Shown here piece by piece: positions 9,401 to 15,951 of a stretch of DNA of 64,000 nucleotides. Within the stretch, counting starts at the first letter, position 1, and each line of letters begins with the position of its first letter. Under the pieces are notes generated by a model. That model was given only the letters and a program-made list of their open reading frames with translations. It had not been told where the DNA came from and ran no database searches. Where the stretch lies: positions 1 to 64,000 of the IMG/VR virus record IMGVR_UViG_3300018890_000001. One strand, written 5' to 3'. This stretch comes from a virus. Made by a program: the position numbers and the translations under genes.

Positions 9401-10182
9401 AACCTGAAGCATTAATGCAGTTTGCCGCCAGTCAATTAGGTGAAGGTGGAGGCTCTGCTGCTCAGGGTGCAAAAGCGCTTATGCAGACGCTAAAAGACGG
9501 CAAACCTGAAGCATTGTTAGAATTCTTGGCTGGTGATGGAAAAGAAGATGGCGAAACTGCATCTACTACTATGCAGACCATGAAAGATGGTAAACCTGAG
9601 ACAAAAATGGAATTCAAAGCCGGTAAAGCAGGTAAACCAGCTAAGGCAATGATGCAGACCTTGAAAGATGGCGAACCAGAAACTCAACTCGATCTTGCCA
9701 GTGGTGAAGGTGGAAAAAAAGCGATGGCTGGATTACAAACTTTCAAGGGTGGACTCCCCGAGACGTTCTCCGGTATTAAAGGTGGTGTCGCAATGTTCCA
9801 AAGTTTTATCGAAGATCCAACATCAAAACTCAGTTTTGCAGGGATTGCTGGTATGGCAATGGAGGCTTATCTTGGCGCGAATCCACAGGCAGCAATGGCG
9901 ATCCAGGGCGGAAAAATGCTAATGCAATCTTTGGATGGAGGGAAGTTTGAACTTGGTGATAAGTTAAAACTTGGTGGTTTTGGTGGTGGTGGAATCGATA
10001 TCGGAAACGAAATCAAACTTGAAAATGCGCTAGGTGCGATGGTTAAAGTCGGATCGACGTTACAGATGATTAGTCCTGACGGCGGTAATCTAGTAGTAAG
10101 TAACGTTGTAAAAATTGGCGGTCGCGATATTATTTCCGATATTATTGGAATTTTGGATCGACTTAGTAACGCTGGGTTGTAA
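6439..10182 (+). CDS. Giant gpV/VgrG-like tail spike (baseplate) protein with tandem repeats
   Basis: A 1247-residue protein. Residues 15-115 fit the phage baseplate-V / gp5 OB fold: GWVPATVTDLDDPKGLGRIRVKV, a WCWVGERY strand, and an AALPMLGDMRQLLLLDCL strand. A beta-prism-like segment with regular short repeats follows (about 130-240), then a long mostly helical region (about 250-780). From about residue 892 to 1110 there are eight or nine imperfect repeats centred on QTLKDGKPE, each followed by a short hydrophobic stretch and Gly/Ala spacer. A Gly-rich C-terminus ends the protein. It probably forms the trimeric membrane-puncturing spike; the extra 1000 residues are far beyond ordinary gpV and may be a carried effector or an extended needle. 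The start at MDLNQFI follows a weak GGAAAAAAAT leader. Confidence 0.72.
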   Translation: MDLNQFINPELPESHFPNLQSGQVIGWVPATVTDLDDPKGLGRIRVKVDLIDPNTSISNLEDGWCWVGERYTVNEKAGGSHRLLQTGTQIAALPMLGDMRQLLLLDCLPNMYDRPNPDFNRAQGRHGETTPGGVTVANDDTNQSRVEAYPHGVVKSVSGEGDVQTSTAGGARSQLTRNGDARIESPKAFLHALENGDLSVANGSGAGMALQANGNTTVKSAFGSGVTLGEKGATYTGPLSEASESVKKARNLLLGNIGRGLKIMELLEEIMGALKSEDADPQLASSAINNLLDRLEKYFSTDFEQGIETMIELAKLSEKELGRTIGDQIGQAYDIDLASIVGEVKGIVGGGFPESSLSKIREKAAQIIATSLEKVFTYFPSRLRNVSANMYLSAVTREEADKWADEVLSGNPGTQAMDFITRILQDEPGAGTVLAAIEQIKDGDPGYDDLLKKLGKAIVPAVRAAFGVEVEAEEEIKLTDIFSKLAEDEEVVKELAASLNIEKKDLESQLTRGVALSNLRARLKEVVPAQLVETGTFPSKELRNKLIPIMEGLKHDPEMQMQVLVSECVPKGYESVKNLLGLDVINGIKVTEKPWAILRPGEIESTKDKEEITEKIGAEQKALCEKAVGPLEACKVFVKLIPTARQAVQAVIRSDVEQLDWTMTQIKELLPENEIKIDSVLAIAESACRPLISQMKPKLTEALAALQPLINAIPDNFHATSFEISEASGEIVAAGKNVGGRLVLNSTQGAMFSPNGKSSVFAAPKDMGMKLGKENSFNVHHDADKKDDDGLEEAWQTNFNKGSIATRNSEEKVKSAGWVMDRKGEFKVASYPETEKNEKHKFDLHKAGLDWTGQTSEMGVSEKKMGAKTFIDEVAQSAFGMESSDELKGGITSLQTFKEGLPQTMMRFAANEALGAGGVATLQSIREGKPEAVFDLIGGKAGEAAKAALQTLKDGNLEAGLEFASGLLGENGASQGAKALMQTLKDGKPEALMQFAASQLGEGGGSAAQGAKALMQTLKDGKPEALLEFLAGDGKEDGETASTTMQTMKDGKPETKMEFKAGKAGKPAKAMMQTLKDGEPETQLDLASGEGGKKAMAGLQTFKGGLPETFSGIKGGVAMFQSFIEDPTSKLSFAGIAGMAMEAYLGANPQAAMAIQGGKMLMQSLDGGKFELGDKLKLGGFGGGGIDIGNEIKLENALGAMVKVGSTLQMISPDGGNLVVSNVVKIGGRDIISDIIGILDRLSNAGL
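9115..9770 (+). repeat. In-gene tandem repeat encoding the QTLKDGKPE units
   Basis: Related DNA blocks of about 50-110 nt repeat the coding core for MQTLKDGKPEA; the copies near 9375 and 9480 are almost identical, indicating recent duplication. Confidence 0.75.
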
Positions 10183-10225
10183 AAACAAAGGGCGATCGAA
10201 TTACATTGATCACCCTTTGTTTTAT
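10182..10225 (+). terminator. Terminator after the spike gene
   Basis: AAAACAAAGGGCGATCGAA pairs with TTGATCACCCTTTGTTTT across a short loop. One of a family of terminators with a GATCG core in the stem. Confidence 0.88.
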
Positions 10226-10265
10226 TGCAAATAAAATGATTTACGCATATAATAATAGTGTAGTA
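10225..10265 (+). promoter_or_regulatory. Promoter of the shared GTAGTC class
   Basis: TTGCAA (10225), 17 nt, TATAAT (10248), 6 nt, GTAGTA (10260). Confidence 0.7.
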
Positions 10266-10281
10266 AATCACAGGTTTTTCT

Positions 10282-10644
10282 ATGCTATTAATTCGCTTAG
10301 ACTGGGACACATTCAATGAAGAATTAGCAAAACGATATCTCAACAACTTCACAAAAGAAGGTCGTTGGGTATTGTGGCGGTATCTCGAAGACGTATCCGA
10401 ACAAAGAGAACTGCGAGGTCTGTCTAATATTCAAATAGACTTCGTTGTTATTGCTCTCACTTTTAAACAACGCTCTCTAAAAGCGTTTGCAAAAGAATAC
10501 TATCTTGACGATCGTGACTACGACAATTTGCACAAAACAATTCGTGACCGACTGATGGAAGTAGAACGGTTAATCGACTTTTGTGAAGAGTCTGGAGACA
10601 TTGTGTATCGCAACAGCACCCGGACACCGACTGACAGCTACTAA
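10282..10644 (+). CDS. Hypothetical protein, possible distant member of the 12.1-13.4 kb paralogue family
   Basis: A 120-residue protein. Its first 40 residues (MLLIRLDWDTFNEELAKRYL...FTKEGRWVLWRYLE) follow the same pattern as the products at 12136, 12583 and 13056: a short strand, a helix, F-T/S-x-E/K-G, then a second helix; the C-terminus has IVYRN where the others have TVVY. Likely an all-in-one small helical domain of unknown role. It has its own promoter and terminator. Confidence 0.6.
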   Translation: MLLIRLDWDTFNEELAKRYLNNFTKEGRWVLWRYLEDVSEQRELRGLSNIQIDFVVIALTFKQRSLKAFAKEYYLDDRDYDNLHKTIRDRLMEVERLIDFCEESGDIVYRNSTRTPTDSY

Positions 10645-10652
10645 CTTTGATT

Positions 10653-10696
10653 AAAAAACCCAACAAGATAACGCATATCTTGTTGGGTTTTTATTT
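10653..10696 (+). terminator. Rho-independent terminator
   Basis: AAAAAACCCAACAAGATA / TATCTTGTTGGGTTTTT with a 5-nt loop. Confidence 0.9.
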
Positions 10697-10758
10697 TCTA
10701 TTGGTCTAAAATACAATCACTTTATAGGTTTCCACTTATCACCAGCAGCGATCACCTC

Positions 10759-10935
10759 TTACGCAAATTTAACAGCAGCCGTGTGGCTATCAAAACCACG
10801 TTTGCAAATAGCTAATTGAGCTAGACCAAGACCCCACCAAGTAGGCTTGTCTGCCCAGACAATTATTTCTCCATTTCCTTCCTCTGTCCAAATCCTGATT
10901 GGACAACCGTCATGAATTGTTTCCTATTCTTTCAT
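10759..10935 (-). pseudogene. Small gene with an in-frame TAG at codon 4
   Basis: GAGGTG lies just upstream of ATG AAA GAA TAG. After the amber codon the frame stays open for 54 codons with clearly protein-like content (GCPIRIWTEEGNGEIIVWAD, then WWGLGLAQLAICKRG), to TAA at 10761. No other start codon with a ribosome site serves this frame. Either a nonsense mutation inactivated a small gene or the amber codon is read through. The region between 10697 and 10963 holds nothing else that I can recognise. Confidence 0.5.
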
Positions 10936-10963
10936 AAGACACCTCTAATTTTTACCTCAAATC

Positions 10964-11002
10964 AAAAAAAACTCCAGCGCGATTTGCACTGAAGCTTTTT
11001 TG
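10964..11002 (-). terminator. Terminator of the 11003 gene
   Basis: On the minus strand CTTCAGTGC pairs with GCGCTGGAG (two G.U pairs) and is followed by a run of T. Confidence 0.75.
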
Positions 11003-11455
11003 TTATTTTTTGATTGCGTCCTGTAATATTTGTGCAACTTTCCTCAAACTTCCACTTGAAGAGTAGCGTGCATCCATCACCGTTTTCAAGATGGTCACGT
11101 AATCGTCAGCATTCCAATGATTGTTCAAAACCAAAACACTCAAAGCTTCTCGAAACGCTTCTATCGGGACAATGGGAGTGTTTTTAGCGAGGCATCCTCT
11201 GACTATAGAGGTCTGCGCTCGTCTATCCCAGTCTTCTTGAATTTCGGGAGTGACAATTGATATTTGATAACCAGCAGCCTCTTTCTTAGTAGCAAAGCCG
11301 TCTACTTTTTTGAATTTAATACTTGGATCACTTTCTACCGTAATAGAGCGATCGGTAACAGCCAAAACTATAGTCTGATACCACGGTCTACTCGAAGAGG
11401 GCTTAACCGCGACGATATCACCAACACTCAAGTCACGCAAACATCTAATTGCCAT
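11003..11455 (-). CDS. Hypothetical protein
   Basis: A 150-residue protein. The N-terminal third (LSVGDIVAVKPSSSRPWYQTIVLAV) looks like a small SH3-like barrel; the C-terminal half is helical. No family recognised. It is divergent from the plus-strand pair at 11645-12034, with a perfect palindrome in the shared upstream region. Confidence 0.55.
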   Translation of the reverse strand: MAIRCLRDLSVGDIVAVKPSSSRPWYQTIVLAVTDRSITVESDPSIKFKKVDGFATKKEAAGYQISIVTPEIQEDWDRRAQTSIVRGCLAKNTPIVPIEAFREALSVLVLNNHWNADDYVTILKTVMDARYSSSGSLRKVAQILQDAIKK

Positions 11456-11510
11456 TGGATTCGACAGATAAACTACATTTAAATCATATACATCTCCAGC
11501 GAGAAAGTCA

Positions 11511-11528
11511 ACATATTGTACAATATGT
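11511..11528. promoter_or_regulatory. Perfect 18-bp palindrome, candidate operator
   Basis: ACATATTGTACAATATGT is a perfect inverted repeat in the region between divergent genes, upstream of a ribbon-helix-helix-like gene. Such regulators often bind palindromes in front of their own operon; the link is inferred. Confidence 0.45.
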
Positions 11529-11644
11529 ACATACCATCAAAACCGTCAATATTTATGTTATATCGAATACTGCCAACAAAATCAGGACAATACCCGCTGA
11601 CTGGAGATATCTCGTGTATTCAAACAGCCGCCGATCACCAACAC

Positions 11645-11797
11645 ATGATCGGTAATTTAAAAGCATTTGCTCTGCGGTTAACTTGCATGGCAAGTTTGCT
11701 TGAGATTTACGATATGCCCGGAGGACTGGAAGAGGCTGTCGAGACTTTAGAATCGATCGCCAAGTTTTACGATAAAACCGACACACAATCTAAATAA
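11645..11797 (+). CDS. Small acidic protein upstream of an RHH-like gene
   Basis: The start at MIGNLKAFALRL is preferred. The frame stays open to 11516, but that part overlaps the palindrome and reads less like protein. The product is about 50 residues with two helices and an acidic core (PGGLEEAVETLESIAK). It is 3 nt from the next gene, so the two are surely co-translated. It may be the partner of the RHH-like protein; no toxin family is recognised. Confidence 0.45.
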   Translation: MIGNLKAFALRLTCMASLLEIYDMPGGLEEAVETLESIAKFYDKTDTQSK

Positions 11798-11800
11798 GCC

Positions 11801-12034
11801 GTGCCCAACCAAAACACGAACGAACCACATCATGTAATTGTCACGCTATCTGACGACGCCTTCAATCTATTAAAAGAGCTTGCCGAAAATCAAGACATCG
11901 ATCTCGATGAAGCAGTTCGACGGGCGATCTCAACAGAAGAGTTCTTTTATAGTCGCCGTAAAGAAGGCTGTATTGTGCTAACAGTTAAAAACAAGAAAAT
12001 TGAAGAGGTTTATTTTAGAGTGCCTATCACTTAG
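11801..12034 (+). CDS. Ribbon-helix-helix-like protein
   Basis: A 77-residue protein starting at GTG. HVIVTLSDDAFNLLKELAE gives the strand and first helix and DIDLDEAVRRAISTEEFF the second helix of a CopG-like RHH fold. The tail SRRKEGCIVLTVKNKKIEEVYF forms beta strands, as in RHH proteins common in cyanobacteria. It probably binds DNA as a dimer, possibly autoregulating through the palindrome at 11511. Confidence 0.6.
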   Translation: MPNQNTNEPHHVIVTLSDDAFNLLKELAENQDIDLDEAVRRAISTEEFFYSRRKEGCIVLTVKNKKIEEVYFRVPIT

Positions 12035-12079
12035 TGGAATAATGGTGATCGAAAAGCAATGCGATCGCCATTATCTTGA

Positions 12080-12121
12080 TTGATTTTTACCTAGAAGTAT
12101 TTTATACTGATAAAGTAAGTC
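12080..12121 (+). promoter_or_regulatory. Promoter of the shared GTAGTC class
   Basis: TTGATT (12080), 17 nt, TATACT (12103), 6 nt, GTAAGTC (12115; one inserted A relative to the consensus), then an AGGAG ribosome site. Confidence 0.65.
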
Positions 12122-12135
12122 GATAGGAGTCAATC

Positions 12136-12477
12136 ATGTTAATCGTAACCGAAAAAATGTTTAGAGATGTCATGGGTAGCGCTTACCCACTGTCCTTCTC
12201 TCAAGAGGCGCTAGAGCTAATTCATCAATATTTCAGTCAAGAAAAGAGTTGCCATACTGAATTTCGCCCGATGGATATCGACATCAATTTCAACGAGGAA
12301 TCTTATTTTGATTGTGTAGAAAACAATGATGTTCCGATAGAAGGTCTAGAAGAAGCGTCTTCTGAATTCGAGAGAATCGAAATCGTTAAAGAGGCAATAT
12401 CAACTTTTTTGGAAGAGAAAGGTACTTTGGTAGGTTTTACATCCCGGCACACCGTTGTCTACAAAACTAATCGCTAA
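12136..12477 (+). CDS. Hypothetical protein, paralogue family A
   Basis: A 113-residue acidic protein. It shares with the products at 12583 and 13056 a helix - F-(S/T) - helix N-terminus, an acidic centre, and a C-terminal GFTSRHTVVYKTN motif (GFTSDKTVVYTRN and AFTDEGTVVYFYN in the others). The family is unknown to me. Each copy has its own promoter and terminator, which suggests dosage or rapid diversification rather than an operon. Confidence 0.65.
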   Translation: MLIVTEKMFRDVMGSAYPLSFSQEALELIHQYFSQEKSCHTEFRPMDIDINFNEESYFDCVENNDVPIEGLEEASSEFERIEIVKEAISTFLEEKGTLVGFTSRHTVVYKTNR

Positions 12478-12525
12478 AACAAAGAAGCCCGGAACTAACA
12501 TTAGTCCTAGGCTTCTTTGTTTTTA
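12477..12525 (+). terminator. Rho-independent terminator
   Basis: AACAAAGAAGCC and GGCTTCTTTGTT pair around an imperfect inner stem, followed by T5. Confidence 0.8.
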
Positions 12526-12526
12526 G

Positions 12527-12567
12527 TTGTGTTAATTTGTATAGTCTAATATAATTTAAGTGTAGCG
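12527..12567 (+). promoter_or_regulatory. Promoter of the shared GTAGTC class
   Basis: TTGTGT (12527), 17 nt, TATAAT (12550), 6 nt, GTAGCG (12562). Confidence 0.68.
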
Positions 12568-12582
12568 ATCTTAAGGCGACTT

Positions 12583-12954
12583 ATGTATTTACCAGTAAAC
12601 AAAGAAACTTTTGTCAATTATATTAGTAAGCGCTTTCCTGATAGGTTCACAAAGAAAGGTTTAGGTATTTTATTTGACTACCTAAAACAACACGAAGAAC
12701 GGACAGGAATAGAAGAAGCTCTCGACCCACAGCAAATATTGCTGTCTTACGAGGAGTCAAACTATTACAGGTTTGCACCCAAACACCAGATTGAAGAGTC
12801 TATCGGTGAGGGAAAGAAACTTTGTAGTAGTATTGGCGCCAGTGGTCGCAGTTTTAAAGAGCTTCAGCAAAACGTGAAGAAACATATAGAAAGATCTAGT
12901 GCAATTTGTATTGGATTTACTTCTGACAAAACCGTAGTCTATACTCGGAACTAA
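12583..12954 (+). CDS. Hypothetical protein, paralogue family A
   Basis: A 123-residue protein and the longest intact copy of the family. The N-terminal MYLPVNKETFVNYISKRFP with RFTKKGLGILFDYLKQH aligns with 10282 (NFTKEGRWVLWRYLED), and the C-terminal GFTSDKTVVY with 12136. A conserved middle SYEESNYY corresponds to NFNEESYF at 12136 and EYNECDYA at 13056. Function unknown. Confidence 0.65.
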   Translation: MYLPVNKETFVNYISKRFPDRFTKKGLGILFDYLKQHEERTGIEEALDPQQILLSYEESNYYRFAPKHQIEESIGEGKKLCSSIGASGRSFKELQQNVKKHIERSSAICIGFTSDKTVVYTRN

Positions 12955-12995
12955 TAAAAGCCCAGTAGATCAAATTAATCTACTGGGCTTTTATT
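12953..12995 (+). terminator. Rho-independent terminator
   Basis: AATAAAAGCCCAGTAGAT and its exact complement, 7-nt loop. Confidence 0.9.
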
Positions 12996-12997
12996 GA

Positions 12998-13052
12998 TTG
13001 ACTATATATTGACTCAATGTTATAATTTAAATACAAATAAATCGAGGTAGTC
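12998..13052 (+). promoter_or_regulatory. Promoter with distant GTAGTC
   Basis: TTGACT (12998), 17 nt, TATAAT (13021). Here GTAGTC (13047) lies 20 nt beyond the -10 box, not 6, so it would be inside the leader rather than at the transcript start. Confidence 0.6.
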
Positions 13053-13055
13053 GAT

Positions 13056-13412
13056 ATGTATAATACTCTCAGAGAATCGGATTTCGCTGGACAGTAAGAC
13101 GACTGTCGTCCTGGTGAGTTCTCGGATGAAGGATTCAAACTCTTGTATGCAGAGTTAATCCGTATAGAGACAGAAGATGGCGAAGAATCGGAATTTGATC
13201 CAGAAAGAATCGCAGGCGAGTACAATGAATGCGATTATGCCGCGTTCATGGACGAGTATAAACTCGAACTAGATGAGGACGAAGAGTATGAAGACGAATT
13301 TGAAGAGGAGGAAGCCATTAAGGAATTAATTAAAGAATTCCTTGATAACAAGAGTGCATTCTGTGCTTTCACGGATGAAGGCACGGTTGTCTACTTCTAC
13401 AACTTCGAGTAA
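13056..13412 (+). pseudogene. Family A paralogue interrupted by an in-frame TAA at codon 14
   Basis: ATG at 13056 opens MYNTLRESDFAGQ, then TAA (13095-13097), then the same frame continues DDCRPGEFSDEGFKLLYAEL through to GTVVYFYNFE. The part before the stop and the part just after it align with the N-termini of 12136 and 12583, so the stop lies inside an otherwise complete family member. Promoter and terminator are intact. An internal re-start at 13143 would give a truncated 89-residue acidic protein. Nonsense mutation is the simplest explanation; read-through is possible. Confidence 0.6.
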
Positions 13413-13423
13413 CCTGAACGAAT

Positions 13424-13465
13424 AAAAAGCCCAGCAGATCTGAATTGGATCTGCTGGGCTTTTTA
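13424..13465 (+). terminator. Rho-independent terminator
   Basis: AAAAAGCCCAGCAGATC / GATCTGCTGGGCTTTTT; nearly the same stem as the terminator at 12953. Confidence 0.9.
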
Positions 13466-13484
13466 CTGATCGATCGCCCACTAA

Positions 13485-13661
13485 TTAAACTGACTTCGGT
13501 TGGCGACTAGAGAGATCGAGTTCACTGATAGTGGGCTTAATATCACGGGAAAGGGGGAGTCTTCTGGGTAAACCAAGCACGATCGCCCGCTCGTCAGATT
13601 TGGGTTTGCGAGATATGCGAGTCGTTACGGGTTGCTGTTTAACTTTAGGTAAGCGCGGCAT
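13485..13661 (-). CDS. Small basic protein coupled to the HNH gene
   Basis: A 58-residue, Arg/Lys/Pro-rich protein (MPRLPKVKQQPVTTR...). An AGAGGT ribosome site precedes the ATG, which overlaps the stop of the upstream HNH gene (TGATG). It is probably co-translated with the nuclease. No family recognised. Confidence 0.6.
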   Translation of the reverse strand: MPRLPKVKQQPVTTRISRKPKSDERAIVLGLPRRLPLSRDIKPTISELDLSSRQPKSV

Positions 13662-14002
13662 CAATACCTCTTGAGGTTGCTGTTTTTCTCGAATCTAGCA
13701 TATATCGAAAGTAGTCGGGCGATCGCCCGCAAGTAAAAATCAAGCAGATTCCGCAACCACGGAATTTTGCGATCGTAAATCCAGTGGACGAAGCTGTGGC
13801 ATTTTGAGTGCAGCGGAACGCAGTCGCGAGCGAACTCTTCGGATTCTAAATTTTGGTAATGTAGGTGGTGAGCGTGATTCGCTTTCAGCCACGGCAGCAG
13901 GACGCACCGATCGCCAGTCGCTGCTTTAAATGCTTTTGATTTATATCTCCATTCGGGCGATCGGATATAACGAGTGTATTGCGATGAAAATGTTTTACGC
14001 AT
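13661..14002 (-). CDS. HNH endonuclease of the cyanobacterial type
   Basis: The start at MRKTFSSQYTRYIRSPEW is chosen because the frame upstream covers an AT-rich region; this gives 113 residues. RSPEWRYKSKAF, then NHAHHLHYQNLESEEFARDCVPLHSKCH...H form the HNH beta-beta-alpha metal motif; the Cys pairs of classical HNH zinc sites are mostly absent. It may nick DNA as a homing enzyme or take part in phage DNA processing. It is coupled to a small basic protein. Confidence 0.62.
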   Translation of the reverse strand: MRKTFSSQYTRYIRSPEWRYKSKAFKAATGDRCVLLPWLKANHAHHLHYQNLESEEFARDCVPLHSKCHSFVHWIYDRKIPWLRNLLDFYLRAIARLLSIYARFEKNSNLKRY

Positions 14003-14065
14003 GACAGTAGATAAGCTGAAAATATAATTAGTTCTATAATAACAGTTACAGCAATCTATAACCAC

Positions 14066-14106
14066 TTTACTTTAATAGAATTAAATCGTATAATAAAAAA
14101 GTAGTC
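14066..14106 (+). promoter_or_regulatory. Promoter of the shared GTAGTC class
   Basis: TTTACT (14066), 17 nt, TATAAT (14089), 6 nt, GTAGTC (14101). Confidence 0.72.
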
Positions 14107-14121
14107 ATTCAGAGATCGATC

Positions 14122-14532
14122 ATGGTATTCGACATACATAGACCAGACGTTAATGGTGCCCCCCCGAAGATGCAAAGCCTGGTTGCTTTATTTAGTAACC
14201 CGGATCTTGAAAAGATCCCTTATTACAGAGTGCGGACTGATGACAATATACTATCAAGCATTATAATTTTCGGATCTTTTGATCCCGCAGAAAGCTGGGT
14301 CAATAAGATCTACGAAAATTCAAGGTACTTCAGATTTACTGTGTATTCTGAAAAAGGAAAACGCTATTACACTGAAGGAGAATCCGTAAGAATTGAGTTA
14401 TTGACATTTGGTCACAAACTCAAAACGTTTGAAGGATTCAAGAAGTTTCGGAAGTACACAGGTGCGCCTGAGCAGTGCGCTGATAAGCTCAAAAAATGGC
14501 TGATAGCGACCGCTGAACTGGTGAACTCCTAA
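14122..14532 (+). CDS. Hypothetical protein, paralogue family B
   Basis: A 136-residue protein. It is paralogous to the next gene: LVALFSNPDLEKIPYYRV matches LVPLFENPLPNKIPYWEV, GSFDPAESW matches GSLDPEESW, and YTGAPEQCADKLKKWL matches YTRTPKQCATRMRKWL. Appears to be a beta domain followed by a C-terminal helix. No known family. Confidence 0.65.
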   Translation: MVFDIHRPDVNGAPPKMQSLVALFSNPDLEKIPYYRVRTDDNILSSIIIFGSFDPAESWVNKIYENSRYFRFTVYSEKGKRYYTEGESVRIELLTFGHKLKTFEGFKKFRKYTGAPEQCADKLKKWLIATAELVNS

Positions 14533-14533
14533 T

Positions 14534-14574
14534 AAAAAGAGCGCAATATATTCGATATACATTGCGCTCTTTTT
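14534..14574 (+). terminator. Rho-independent terminator
   Basis: AAAAAGAGCGCAAT / ATTGCGCTCTTTTT. Confidence 0.9.
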
Positions 14575-14588
14575 CATTGTTGATTGCA

Positions 14589-14631
14589 TTTACATTACTT
14601 AAACAAAAAGATATACTAATAAGTAGTAGTT
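14589..14631 (+). promoter_or_regulatory. Promoter of the shared GTAGTC class
   Basis: TTTACA (14589), 17 nt, TATACT (14612), 5 nt, GTAGTA (14623). Confidence 0.68.
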
Positions 14632-14644
14632 TATTTCAATTACC

Positions 14645-15043
14645 ATGACATCAAACAATCAACCTGCTAAAAATAACCCAGCTTGTATGAGCGTATTGGT
14701 TCCTCTTTTTGAGAACCCATTACCAAATAAAATCCCCTACTGGGAAGTAAGCGCAAGCGATACCCCGATCGCCCACTTATCTGTTGCTGGCTCGCTCGAT
14801 CCAGAAGAATCATGGTCGCATGGAGTGTTGTTTCACTCTTTGTACTTCATGTTTCATATCAGCCCGACCATTGGGGTCAACAAGTTGGCGTGGGAACCTA
14901 GAGAAAAAATCCGAATAAATATTAGAGCGCGTGATAGCGTGTTACGGATCGCAAACTTCTCGGATTACACCAGGACACCTAAGCAATGTGCTACACGAAT
15001 GCGAAAATGGTTGAAAACCATCGTGACATATCTCGCAAAATAA
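14645..15043 (+). CDS. Hypothetical protein, paralogue family B
   Basis: A 132-residue paralogue of the 14122 product (shared NKIPYWEV, GSLDPEESW, KQCATRMRKWL positions). It has its own promoter and a perfect-palindrome terminator. Together the two genes look like a recent tandem duplication followed by divergence. Confidence 0.65.
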   Translation: MTSNNQPAKNNPACMSVLVPLFENPLPNKIPYWEVSASDTPIAHLSVAGSLDPEESWSHGVLFHSLYFMFHISPTIGVNKLAWEPREKIRINIRARDSVLRIANFSDYTRTPKQCATRMRKWLKTIVTYLAK

Positions 15044-15049
15044 ATGCTA

Positions 15050-15096
15050 ACAAAAGCCCCATGTACAGAATTCTGTACATGGGGCTTTTGTTTTTT
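15050..15096 (+). terminator. Perfect-palindrome terminator
   Basis: ACAAAAGCCCCATGTACAGAA is followed directly by its complement, then T6; 42-bp palindrome. Confidence 0.92.
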
Positions 15097-15131
15097 GTGC
15101 TCGCACCATGTAGTTAATATTATTGGTGATG

Positions 15132-15172
15132 TTTACAGGAATCTACAATATGTTAATATTATAAACGTAGTC
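15132..15172 (+). promoter_or_regulatory. Promoter of the shared GTAGTC class
   Basis: TTTACA (15132), 16 nt, TAATAT (15154), 7 nt, GTAGTC (15167). Confidence 0.62.
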
Positions 15173-15195
15173 AATGTGAGTATCCATGCCCGACA

Positions 15196-15951
15196 ATGAA
15201 AAATACTTCTAGAAACCAAAAAATTTCAGAGTTAAGCTGGCTAAGTATCATAAACAGAAATTCTTCTATAATGGTTGACATCAATGTAAGCCGGATAACC
15301 TTGATTGGTGGTTTGATCTACGATACAGTTCCTGGCATCGCAGAAACAGCGGGTCAAGCCTCGAAGTCATTTACAAAAGTTCGCCCAATACTACCATTCA
15401 CACGACGAAGCAGCGCTTGGACATCTGAACAATACAATCGAGTAGTTAAATCGACTGATACCGAAATGTTTTTAGAGATGCTTCAAATTGCTGACAGCAG
15501 TATCAAAGAAGTTGATATCGATATTAATTCGGAAGTGAGCATCTATAGAGCGAAGGGTTCCGAAAGGTTGGTCACGGCAGATCACGTTTTGCAAACACTG
15601 GCACAAGCAGCCTTCAGTTTGATCAATCACAAATTCTTGGCGATCGAACAAATCGAGAACGGTCTTTACATCAGTAGTTACAAAGATTTGTGGGTTCATT
15701 TGTTTGAGATGTCTGCTCTTTTCGAGGCTCAAATAATTGCTACAACCCACAGCACCAAGATGATCAAAGCTTTTGCTGAGGTGTCAGGTTCATTGGGGAA
15801 GGATGAATACTATAGTTCCAGTTCTTATGTAGAACTCGCCCGCAAAGAAAAAAGTAACGAACTTGTGACGGTCAGTCGCGATGCGGATACAGTGCTGTAT
15901 GCGCTAGAACATTCTAAAGACGTACAAGGAGGGTGTAGTATTGGAAGCTAG
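15196..15951 (+). CDS. N-terminally truncated, degenerate AAA_15/OLD-type ATPase
   Basis: A 251-residue protein that matches the second half of a cyanobacterial ABC-type AAA ATPase family. TRRSSAWTSEQYNRVV corresponds to the family's R-R-S-S block, FLAIEQIENGLYIS (148-160) replaces the usual Walker B LIDEIENGLHYS, and QIIATTHSTKMI (179-190) is the conserved H-loop. The N-terminal P-loop half is missing and the signature motif region (SERLVTADH) is altered, so ATP hydrolysis is doubtful. It is probably a decayed or repurposed ATPase, perhaps a decoy or regulatory subunit. The next gene starts inside its end. Confidence 0.6.
   Translation: MKNTSRNQKISELSWLSIINRNSSIMVDINVSRITLIGGLIYDTVPGIAETAGQASKSFTKVRPILPFTRRSSAWTSEQYNRVVKSTDTEMFLEMLQIADSSIKEVDIDINSEVSIYRAKGSERLVTADHVLQTLAQAAFSLINHKFLAIEQIENGLYISSYKDLWVHLFEMSALFEAQIIATTHSTKMIKAFAEVSGSLGKDEYYSSSSYVELARKEKSNELVTVSRDADTVLYALEHSKDVQGGCSIGS

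Noticed and set aside
10759-13097. Genome-wide stop-codon recoding, as in some large phages
   Set aside because: Both TAG and TAA interrupt small genes, while TAA, TAG and TGA all end many intact genes, and no suppressor tRNA is seen. Two cases fit mutation better.
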